Source: Setoptus koraiensis (taxonomy: Eukaryota > Arthropoda). Taken from it: DNA of 64,000 bases. The notes below the pieces were generated by a model. It was not told where the DNA came from. It did not search any database and saw only the letters and a program-made list of their open reading frames with translations. The stretch lies in contig CM106585.1 in assembly GCA_048013815.1 (NCBI GenBank), positions 930,001-994,000 on the forward strand. The letters are read 5' to 3'. Below are positions 34,397 through 44,800 of the stretch, piece by piece. Positions within the stretch are counted from its first letter, which is position 1. Each line of letters begins with the position of its first letter. A program made the position numbers and the translations under genes.

Positions 34397-34749
34397 TTAG
34401 ATAGTTATCAATTTGATGTTAATCTAATTTTGCAAATCTCAACATCATCTGATAAAATCGATAATCAGCTAATCGTTCGGGACAAGAGACCAGAAATTCC
34501 TCTTGTTCAAACAAACTGTAAAGTTGAAGATTATATCGATGATTGTTTGTTCCTATCACAACGAGCAACAATAACTATCAAATAGAAAGGTTCTGATGCA
34601 CTCTCATGGAAGAAGCTTGAATTTCAAACAAATACATGCTATGTGCGGAGACTGTTACACAGTAGCATTATTAACAACTGACAAGTTGAGAGATCAACAT
34701 CAAACCAAGTCAAATCACAGTTAAAGTCAGTAGAGACAACATTTTCATC

Positions 34750-35007
34750 ATGTCCAAATTACTATCTATTATTATCATTTTAGCGGTGTTAATTATGGCC
34801 ATTGGCACATCGAAATATCAAGTGTCATGTCAAAGCAAGTTTTACCCGACCAGAGGCCGCTACGCAACAATCGATGAACCGAAATTGGTCTTGCCAGGCT
34901 TAGGTTTCGAAACAGCTATTCCCGGCAGAATGAAACGTCAAACTGCTTCTGCTGAGTTGATGACCAGCATTCCGTTATCTATCGACGTTGATGACGTCGC
35001 TAGGTAA
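34750..35007 (+). CDS. Small secreted protein, possible neuropeptide precursor
   Basis: Intact 85-residue ORF. The first 28 or so residues are a clear signal peptide (MSKLLSIIIILAVLIMAIG...SCQ). The mature part begins SKFYPTRGRYATIDEPKL and later has GLGFETAIPGRMKRQ. Both Gly-Arg sites and the Arg-Met-Lys-Arg site look like prohormone processing and C-terminal amidation signals. Predicted products would be SKFYPTR-amide, a peptide from YATIDEP to ..TAIP-amide, and an acidic tail. I do not recognise a known family. FxxxR-amide ends recall natalisin, and KFYPT followed by Arg at the very start of the mature protein recalls a diverged proctolin (RYLPT-R); neither is certain. AATAAA at 35217-35222 gives a poly(A) signal that lies within antisense sequence of the ERAL1 relic. 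The gene is nested between the two ERAL1 pieces. Confidence 0.65.
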   Translation: MSKLLSIIIILAVLIMAIGTSKYQVSCQSKFYPTRGRYATIDEPKLVLPGLGFETAIPGRMKRQTASAELMTSIPLSIDVDDVAR

Positions 35008-35204
35008 CAAATGAGTTACTGAAAGTAGCAACAACAGGCTACCAACACAAGAAACTAGCGTGATGCGAAACTCGACGAAGAACGTGTCTGCATCTAGACT
35101 CAATTGTCACGTAAGATTCATAATACAATCAGCGAAATATGTCACTTTTTCGATCCAGCAACATTGAACCATCGACGCCTGGGATTTTTCTCAAAATCAA
35201 TCTA

Positions 35205-35430
35205 CCTATTTGTTCAATAAAACACGATTCTGTAGATATTCTAATGGTTCCCAACGTATTAATTTCTTTTTGCTTTGATCAGTGATAACGTCTGGATCAT
35301 AATTTCATTTGTCAGTCGGTTGAGCGCATTCTATCAAATAATCATTCAGCATATCCAAACCATCATTATTCAAGGCTGATATCATAAATAACTGTAAGAA
35401 ACCATGCCAGCCAGGTGAATATTGGGAGTT
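35205..35430 (-). pseudogene. ERAL1: Relic of ERAL1, GTPase-domain end
   Basis: The minus-strand reading SPGWHGFLQLFMISALNNDG, then LDMLNDYLIECAQPTDK, a TGA stop, NYDPDVITDQSKKKLI and LEYLQNRVLLNK matches the end of the Era GTPase domain (vFMVSAL..DG...L..YL...A.P..W.Y....TDQS). The TGA falls where Trp is expected. Sequence further upstream (35,430-35,560) looks like decayed continuation in mixed frames. The Era text then continues at 34396 after a gap of about 800 bp, which could be an old intron or a later insertion. Host gene relic. Confidence 0.75.
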
Positions 35431-35978
35431 TTCCTTTTCTTAAATTTCATTTTTTTACTATATTCGTCGTCATCGGGAAATATAGCGTTACCATAGCCTA
35501 ACAGGAGGTTTTTTTCGTGGCGACTGGAGTACCGGCTCAATTCCGAGTGTCTTATCTACCGGGGGCCAGTGTTTATAATATGACAAAAACAATTGTGACC
35601 AATTGACATTGATTTGATGACGAGTGATTCATTGTTATATAATAGTATTATGCTATATATGTTTATTCTCTCATCTCAATAATATATAAAAGACGATGAT
35701 ACTAATAATGTGACATACATGCCGAAGTGTTCGTTACAGATCGAACATAACTCCCTCATAAACGCAGATAGACAGACATAAACATGTGAGCATTATTTTT
35801 AGTAATATAAACACAGATGATGTTCAAGAGCGCTCCTTTTGAAGGTAACAATTATTTTTAATAATAATCCAATAGTTATTACTATCACAATTGTTAAGTA
35901 TTTTCATGTAATGACTTAATTAGGGGCGCCCTCGAATCTGATATCTACACATAACAAACGCATACAACAGACCTTGAA
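35431..35978. other. Spacer between the ERAL1 relic and HIBCH
   Basis: The first about 130 bp may be further decayed ERAL1 sequence. The rest is AT-rich and should contain the HIBCH 3' UTR. No gene seen. Confidence 0.4.
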
Positions 35979-37088
35979 CTATAAGTCCAATTCTTTATCG
36001 TTACGTAATGGTTGAAAATAAGATTGTACCATTTCATCAGTGACTTCTTCAAGAGTGGAAGGCTTCCATTTAGGGCTCTTATCTTTGTCAACAAGAAGAG
36101 CTCTAACGCCTTCATAGAAATCACTGTTGTCTTCTAAGAATCTGACACTTATAATGTACTCCATCTTGAGGCATTCGCTTAATGATAGTGACTTTCCGCG
36201 TTTCAGCTGTTCAAAAGTGACTTTCAATGATGTGGGCGACATCTTTCTCAATGTTTCAATCTGTTTTTTTGCCCAATCAGTATTGTCTTTTTGTAAACCT
36301 TGTATTATCTCCTCTACCGAGCCAGCCTGACCAAAAATACTATTGATGCGTCCAATGTAGGGCTTCAACGAAAACTCTTTACGATAGTCTATTTCCCATT
36401 GTTCCTGATATTTAGATAATATACTGTCTATTGTTATAACATTTGGATTCTCTAAACGCATTAGTTCCTCTTCTAGACTATTTAATTTGTCTGACGGTAC
36501 AAAATGTGTCGCTATACCAGCTTTAAATATATCACGGCCAAACAAACGATGGCCAGTTAAGCCTAGGAACAGGCCTAAACTGCCTGGACATCGTGGTAAA
36601 AAATGAGATGCACCAACATCGGGAAAGAAGCCAATGGCGGTCTCTGGCATGGCGAAAATGGCCCTCTCTGTTACAACGCGAAAATTGCCATGTATTGAAA
36701 TGCCACAACCGCCACCCATCATGACGCCATTAATTAAAGCTACATAAGGCACTGTTAGCGTGCCAATTCCATGATTGATGGTATATTCGTGCCGAAAGAA
36801 ATCTCTAGACGCCTTGCGGGCCGATATAATTTCTTTGATATCACCACCGGCACAGAATGCCTTCTCTGACGAGCTCTTAACCATCACCATCTTGATTTGA
36901 TCGTCTTTGTCCCATGCCTTCAATTGGGGCAATATTGCTTTGGCCATCCCGTAATTGATTGCATTCAATTGTGCTGGCCTATTCAGCGTTATAACGCCGC
37001 CCGTACCAGATTTGCCTAACTTGCACACCTCGAGAATAACATCCTTGGTTGCCTGGTGGCTCATCATCCTGGTTATATTGGCGAACAT
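35979..37088 (-). CDS. HIBCH: 3-hydroxyisobutyryl-CoA hydrolase, mitochondrial
   Basis: Single-exon gene, 369 residues from ATG 37088 (MFANITRMMSHQ). An in-frame TTG 12 bases upstream is not needed. HIBCH hydrolyses 3-hydroxyisobutyryl-CoA in valine breakdown in the mitochondrial matrix; the basic start with few acids fits a short targeting peptide. It is a crotonase-fold protein: LNRPAQLNAIN; the oxyanion-hole block SEKAFCAGGDIKEI; GVMMGGGCGISIHG; and the HIBCH-type catalytic segment MPETAIGFFPDVGASHFLPR with the expected Glu and Asp. The usual GG after DVG is replaced by AS. The end of the protein has the family's long helical region (SLSLSECLKMEYIISVRFLE, then FYEGVRALLVDKDKSPKW). Length is normal for the family. 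An acceptor-like CTTAG directly precedes the ATG, so a noncoding first exon is possible. Confidence 0.96.
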   Translation of the reverse strand: MFANITRMMSHQATKDVILEVCKLGKSGTGGVITLNRPAQLNAINYGMAKAILPQLKAWDKDDQIKMVMVKSSSEKAFCAGGDIKEIISARKASRDFFRHEYTINHGIGTLTVPYVALINGVMMGGGCGISIHGNFRVVTERAIFAMPETAIGFFPDVGASHFLPRCPGSLGLFLGLTGHRLFGRDIFKAGIATHFVPSDKLNSLEEELMRLENPNVITIDSILSKYQEQWEIDYRKEFSLKPYIGRINSIFGQAGSVEEIIQGLQKDNTDWAKKQIETLRKMSPTSLKVTFEQLKRGKSLSLSECLKMEYIISVRFLEDNSDFYEGVRALLVDKDKSPKWKPSTLEEVTDEMVQSYFQPLRNDKELDL

Positions 37089-40000
37089 CCTAAGATGCAA
37101 TAATCAACTATAGTCAGACGCTAATCAATAATGATATTGGAGATATTGATTTTTTTCTGTCTTGTCTTTCTTTCCCCACACAAATTCTCCGGCTGGTGGG
37201 CGACGTTATGCCTGTGTGTGTGTTATTTAATTGGTCGATTGTGTGAGTGGATAATATTACAATTTACTCAACTGACGTATGCTTGACTTGTCTAATTTGG
37301 CCTGTTAGAAATGATGATCTCTGAAGCCCAGTGGCATTCACGTGAATAATCCAATACCATTAGCCCGAATCAATGGATATATAATAGGCGGTTAACGTTC
37401 ACAACAGTGCCTTCTTATATAACCCTGTAAAATTGTGTTAGTCTGTGTTATTCAACATTTAAAATGCAGGAATCTTCAATGTACAATCTGATGGGCATAG
37501 GTCGACGAACAAATGATGATTTTGTGTGTCATTGCACAGAATTTCTGTTTGAGTGCGCAAAACATGCTCATTGAGAAGAGGCGATCGGCGCGCTAATTGT
37601 GCAAGCATTCTTGTTCAAGTTTTGCACCAACTAGTGCGTCCATTGAGTCATGCCTATGCATGTGTTGTGCGAATGAAGAATGAAATTTTATTTACTATTA
37701 CTATTGTTTTTACAGTGTTGCCAGGATTTGAATATTAGTTAATCCCATTAGTAGATTAATAACTATGAGTGTGTGCATGAAAAAAAGTGATATATTTGTT
37801 GCGATCTTGCCAGTGTGTTAGCTGGCACACACGCACATGACAGTGATGAGATTCCAATGCACAACATGTCAACACTGTGCAGTAGAAGCTTTCATTCTGA
37901 ATCTCGGCACACTTGATTTCCGCGCCACAAATCTATAGGTACTCAGAGAGGACATAGATGGCGACCAAGTATCTGTATAGACTCAACTAGGATGGGTGAG
38001 CAGAACAAACCATCAAATTGAACTAATTTACCTAATACATCTCACCGTCCGACGGTGACCGTCGATTCAGCTAGTTCAACTCACAAACAATATATTGTTC
38101 ATTAGAGATAGCTCAATTACTTAACAAATCCCCATTTTCCAGTGTCGACAATCGCTAGTTGGCTTTCCACTTCCGGTTTATCGCATTATCTCGCGAGCTA
38201 ATCGAGTTGGAATGCAATCAAATCAAAATCTGCCTTATCTAACAGGCCCGTACTCGCTGCACTCTCATCTTGTAGACATTTTCGATCAATCATCTATCTC
38301 AGCCAGTGGGTACCAGCAAATCACAACTACAAGCTATGCTGAAATGTTACAACAGTAAAATATAGCCACAAGACACCCATCGATTTACCGTTGTGCATGA
38401 GGCCAGTCTGCTGAAGGTGGAATTATCACGCATCTATGAGGCATCCTGGTCGCCTCGGTGACAGGTCCGCCTTTAAAATTAATTTATCCTCAACAGAACA
38501 ACTGGAAATCGATTCTATGGAAAGACCGAGAATGCAAGCGAAATTCCAGCTGTGTCAGTGCTTTAAGAAAGGGACAACTATAAAAACAAGACATTGTGAG
38601 CAGAGAGGAATTTACATGAACACAAAGCTACAAATCACTGCGTGAATCTTGTCTAACTTCGACAATTCCCAACTTTTTTTATCTACGTGTCCTCGTACTT
38701 CCACAGACACCACTGATAACTAGCATCAGTTTGATGTCAGATATATCCAACAGTTGAGATAGATAGATTAGACAGGCAACTCTTGGTGATCACAACAACA
38801 GGACCTAGTTGACATTTGATTAATTTGCTGTCCACTTTGATGTCGAGACACTCCGATGATATCGCTCTCATCAAGGTAAGGCACGTAATTTGTACATTAA
38901 GCGTATGTCAATCACTTTGAATAAACAAACATTCTGCAGTGTTGCAGTGTAGAGCACTGTATGTGGTGTTTGTCACTAATTTGTACAACATCAATTATAA
39001 AGCCAATGATCACTATGGTCAGTTGTAGCCATGTTTTGACAACACTGCGTCGTGTTCGGAATCAAGAACAAGTGTGACAACTTTAACGTACCTTTTTAGT
39101 TTTTATCTGACACCAAATTAACTTTCTTTTCTATATGCCGTCTTAATTAGTGCTGACCTCCTATTGAAACACCACAATGGTGGTGCTGCTATACAATATT
39201 ATTCATAGTGGTAACGAAGGAAGACGAGACCACAGGCTATTTCATTCATCTTGTTGGACACATTTAGCCTTGCAGATTGATTAGCAACGCGAACATATCC
39301 AATAGAGAGAAGAAAATCTTTGACAGACCAAGACAAACAAAATAGATTGAATAGTTTTTTACTCTTACTCGATGCGTAAAAACATCCGACACCAATGATA
39401 GCTCACAAAGATATCACACAGAAACACATACACAAAACGAACTCTATGGCTTATAACTGGCATCAGTCTAATAAGTCAAGCCCTCTTATTCTAACGTAGA
39501 GTTTAATTAACGCTAGATTTAATTAGTAGAATACAAAAATAAACCTGGTCACTTCTTTGGATAGCTGACCAAAATGAAAAAAAAACATGCTCTACGTGAT
39601 GCCGGTCAGTCAAAGAAGCAGTACAAGTATTTGAGAATAGTTGCACATCTAGATAAGTCAGATGGAATGAGATAGACAGGAAGATAAGTTAATCAATAAC
39701 TAAGCCACAGCTATTCCATTCGAACTGCACAGAAACTATTCAGTCGAATTCCTTTCGCCTTGAATCGCCGTTGCGAGAGAGGCTTTGCTAGTAAATTAAC
39801 TTCGCTTAATATGCAAAAAATCAACTATCGATATCGAGTGAAATTTGTATATGTTCTTAATCCAGTTGTATATTTGTAAATAATATATCTATCATATATT
39901 TATTTATTTTTATTTATATATCTATGTACAATATTTTGATTCCAGTACTCGCATGTTACAGCTACAAATAACTTGACATGCGTGTGCTTGAATGTAGATC

Positions 40001-41511
40001 AGGCCATTCATTCGAATGAGAGTTATAACTAAATTTTATCATGTTTATAGTTATAATCTGAGTAAGTAATCCTATCACATACAAATATTCATCTTATTAG
40101 TGGTAGCTTTCTTGGAAGATTAAAACCGATACTCGTTTCCATTCTGATTTTTTTTAATAAAGTCGTGAGTATTAGTTATTAATTTTCTTGAAAAGGTGAC
40201 GAGCCGATTCGTGAATATTGTCACTTTCGTGATGATGGATTTTACTTTTTTAATGTTATTCTCAGCTAAACTCTTAATAAGAAGGAACTGACAGTAGTAG
40301 CAGTAGTTGTTGCTCCTGTAGTCGTAGAAGTAAAGGCGATGGTGCTGGTAGCAGTCAATTGAGTGAGGGATAGGCGCTTGTTTTCAAGTGATTAGACGCT
40401 TCAAGTGATTGTTGTATGTAAGTTGTCGGACATCAAAGCATGTTGTCTATCCTTGTTTAATTTCAATTCATGCACCTTCTTAACACTAACACTTTTGACT
40501 TGTTGTTTAGCTGTTATTATTAAGGATCGCCTTATGATAATTACATTGAATCCAGTTCGCCTACTTTATTTTGATTTGTGTGTTTGTTAAGCCAGTCTGA
40601 ATTGAACAGCCACAAATACTATCAAGTTGTTGTAAACAGTCTTAGTAGCCTCTAGACAACTATGATGACCATTAAATAAAAACGATATGCGAATGAATCC
40701 AATCATTTTTATTCATTCACTCAATTATGATAGATAATAAAAACGTGTAACTCTCGTCCCGTTACCTTCAGCCATCTTTTTCATCCATCATCGCGACCAC
40801 TTCTACTTCTTTCTTGTGCTTGGTTCAGTTATCTCACTTCACGATACTACACTATCATTATGTGTACCACTGAACCAGCCAGCTAGCCGACTACTATTAT
40901 TATTTAACATATAGTGGCAATACATATTAGTAAGAATTGAAATAACTGTAAGATGTTGATTTGCTGTTGATCGAAGAATTTGATAATAGAATTGCTCACT
41001 CATCATTCCATTTAGGTCTTTATCGCTTGGCACAACCAACTGGTCATTTTTAAATTCTTAACTTAACTGGCTAGCAGCAGAAGCAACAACAACTTGCAAA
41101 CTTGTTGCTTGCATTCTATTCGTTGCATTTGCAAAAGGGTGCGTTCTATTTTTGCTTTCAGTTACTTCTCCTCGTCTTCTTTTTGCTGTAGATGTGTGTC
41201 TGTGTGTAAAAATATTTAATACTTGTAGAGATCGATTTTGTTTGTTATTTGTATGGCAGTTGAACGTTACCAAGGTACAGATAAAGAAGGAATGAAATTC
41301 CGTGACTAGATGTCATAGTATTTGTGTGTGCATGTGTAGACACTCTGTTCTGAATGTGTTGTTCAATCAAATGAATCCAATTCATACAATGATGATGATA
41401 AGGTTGGTATATAAAATGAGTGAGGATACCACTGTAAGCTGAAACTAATGCACGTTGCAGCTAGGCAAAAGGCGGACCATCTTGTAGCTGACATGTGGGA
41501 CCACCAATGGT
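37089..41511. other. Intergenic region between HIBCH (5') and Cirl (3')
   Basis: 4.4 kb without a coding exon I can support. It should include the HIBCH promoter and the Cirl 3' UTR. A small GC-rich stem (TCACCGT / ACGGTGA) lies at about 38,041-38,060. Open frames at 38436-38645 and 40405-40590 have no recognisable features. Confidence 0.45.
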
Positions 41512-41803
41512 TCAGCAATCCGTACTCAACTTATCTGGCCAACCATAAGGGAATGGAGTGTTTCCATTCAGGCTTGACGCACCGGCTGTGCTGCTGCTAT
41601 CGTAAATGGCCATGATGTCATGAGCTTGTTGCAATTGATTGTTGCTGTTGGCGCTATTACAATTGATGGCAGTGGCCACTTGAGGACCGATGGTAGTTTG
41701 TTGGGTTGATTTCGAGCAGATAATGTTAGTTTTTTGATTATCGCGAACTATGGCAGGCAAGGCAAAATGGCGTTGCTGACCACACGGTGTTTGCTGTTGT
41801 TGT

Positions 41804-41835
<32 letters not shown>

Positions 41836-44800
41836 ATGTACACTTTGGCCATTGACTGATTGTTGGACAGCGGATTTGAGTAATCTTGATGCTAAAGCCA
41901 ATTGATTCATTTGCATTTGCGGCTGATGGTGACTCTGTTGTGAGGCACGACCTCCCATGGTTTGTGAAGACGAAGAGGAAGGAGATACTGCTGCTGTTGT
42001 ATTCAAGCCGAGTTGACGCGCAAGAGTGGCAATATGTCTCGCTTGCTGATCCGGACTTAGCTGACCATATAAAGTAGGCAACAACAATTTGGCAATGTAA
42101 GGATTGTCGTCATCGATACACTCGTAAATGTGCTCTTGCATGAGACCTTTTGAAGTGGCTGTAGATCGTTGTTGCTGATGTTTTTGCTTGATTAGAAGTT
42201 GCTGAACTATATTTTGCACCTCAGACTGATATGCGTTGGGACAGGACATTGATAGTTGCGATAAAGCATCACCGTATTGGTGTAAAGCAGAGTTAGATAA
42301 GAGGAGCGATAAATCATTTGTAACAGCACCTCCAGATGTACCATTGTTTGCGTCGATTTGTTGTTGGCTCATAGCTTGGCCAGCTAGTCTTCTACAACCA
42401 TAATCGGACGATGATGTTAACGATTGTTCATCCGTTATATGGTAACCTTTCTGTTGTTGGCTATTGTTTGTTGTTGCCGAGCTAGATATAGACTCTGCTG
42501 TATTCATCATTGGTGAAACTATAGACGAGTTTTGGTTCAATTGATAATGATTGTTGTTTGAATTGGCTTGATGAAGACCGTAAATTTGTTTTTGCTGTTG
42601 TTGCTGCTGGAACAACAACTTGTTTCCATTGCCCAAACCTACTGTCACTTGGGTAGGATTGTAACTCAAAGATGCATTGTTGTGCGACTGCATAGGAGTT
42701 AGTTGACACGATTGTGCACCTCCGTCTATTAGATTATTTTGTCCATCAAGTGGAGCATCGCCAATCTGATTGTTTAGATAAGCGGCCGAGATTGCTATCT
42801 TCTGCTGTTGCTGACCTGAACCAAACGCATTGGCCATATTATGCGATTGATGGTTGAGCACACTGTTTCTCACTGATGTTAGTGTATGCTGATTGGTCAC
42901 AGGATGACGAACAACACCACTCAAAGAACCTGAGGAATAGGAAGATTGATTTGAAGAAGCAGCGCCGCTCAAATGGACATTAGCTGAACCATTGTTGCTT
43001 GGATATTTCCCTGTCGGACTAGAGTTATTCGGGGCGAGTGACAATCTCATGAAGAAACGGATCAAACTGAAACGCTGAAACACAAGTTTGTAATAGTGAA
43101 GGACCTGATTGCTTTGTAAACACTGTGTAGTAAATATAAATATACCCATTAAAGCATTGGCCACAGCGAATATCAATGTAGAGACGACAATAATTATTGC
43201 AGATCTCTGATGATTGTAATTAGGTAACTTCCCAGGTGATAATTGGCTCCCAAAAGTAGATCCGACTAAGAGCTGTTGTTGAACTATACCGTTGTTGCTG
43301 AATGAATTATGTTGAATCACACTAATATTGTTACTATCAATCAGGTAGGGTAGAGCAAGCGTCCATGTGAGGGCAACCAATAGTACCAGTAAAATGGTCT
43401 TTTTTAACCTTACACTGTACAACACAAAATTGGGAATACATAACATAAACAATAATCATAAATATGCATGATTTGTTTTAGTGATAGATATATAAAATGA
43501 AAAGAGAAACAGCAATGATTAACGTTTGATACTTTAGGTCAAATTATTTATAAGTGTAACTGTGATATTAACCGAGAAAAGTTAATTAACATAAATAAAT
43601 AAAATCAAAAGATAAATGAGTGAACATAAAGATTTACTTACCTCATGTGGTTGAATTTCTTTCTATCAGATTGCTTCTTCAGTGTCAATGTCATGTGATT
43701 TGTTGTGATTAAACCACTAGTGAGGTTTCCACCGTTACCAACATAACCGTTCATGTGTCGGTTATATTTATTGATATAATATACGCATATCACTAAGTAG
43801 GTGGCCGTGGCTACAAGCAATAGAAGTAGGGGTGCCATTGCTAGAGACATGAGCTTTTGACCACTGAAAACAGTAGCTGCTCCAAATGAGGATGCCGCTA
43901 ACCAGCAATGGTTAATTACTAAAGATTGCTGACTGGATGGCCCATAATAATAAACTTGTGGTGTTACAAAACTAGTTATGCAAACAACTAGACATGGTAC
44001 TGCATATGCTATCAGGTGCATATATCTTGATCGTCTTGTTGTCCATGAGGAAACTTCTAAATGATCATAGTGGTCAACATCATTCTTGTTAAGCCAATAG
44101 GCATTGCTTTGTTGGATGTCACTTGTAGGTGAGTTACAGTTGATAACATTCCGAATCAAAGGAATAGGACCGGTAGTGGCGTTGTTTATCAGCGGTGGCA
44201 ATGTGGCAGTAATAGTTGCGTTAGTGTCTTGAGAAGTTGGTGATCCTATGGACGAAGAATCCGTTTGTTGCTGTTGCAATTGTAGCATATGCTGCATTAA
44301 ACTAATATCATGACTCTGATTACCGCTCACTACTAAACAAGGATTCGGTGAACTGGCCGGTTGTTGATGGCTAGACAGTAGCGATGCTAACTTGTTCGCT
44401 TGCTGATTCGTTCTATGATGGTGATGACTATGTTTGTAATGATTGTTGACGGCTGTAGTCGACTTGAGGAAGCTCTTCAAATTTTTATGCAATTCATGCG
44501 CCTCGATTAAGCACCACATAAATGTGGCCATTAAAGCAAAGTGCATTAGACGCGATACAACATGACAATAAAGCTTATGATGATTATAATGATTCACAGT
44601 GACCAGATATAAAAACTCTACAACTAAGACTGTAAGGCACAGATTCTTATAAATAATCATTCCAATTTCACTATTAGTATTTTTATGTAGTTGCTCATGC
44701 ACTGTTGGACTGTTTATGTTATTATTTCCGTTAATCAAGCAAGCAGAATTGTCGAACAAAGATGTATTGGTGTTGTTTATTGCTGGAATTGGGCTCATAA

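Noticed and set aside
34388-34585. 65-codon plus-strand frame (DSYQFDVNLILQIS.. then PLVQTNCKVEDYIDDCLFL)
   Set aside because: Its composition is protein-like but I cannot assign a family, it abuts the ERAL1 relic, and no splice sites connect it to the secreted-peptide gene, so it is not listed as a gene.
33146-35430. Sequencing or assembly error as the cause of the broken P450 and ERAL1 frames
   Set aside because: Conserved motifs themselves have decayed (ExxR, Trp to stop) and large parts are missing; the neighbouring genes are error-free, so true relics are more likely.
38877-38885. Seed-like match to miR-124 (TAAGGCACG)
   Set aside because: Only the first nine bases match; the rest differs and the flanks do not fold into a precursor.
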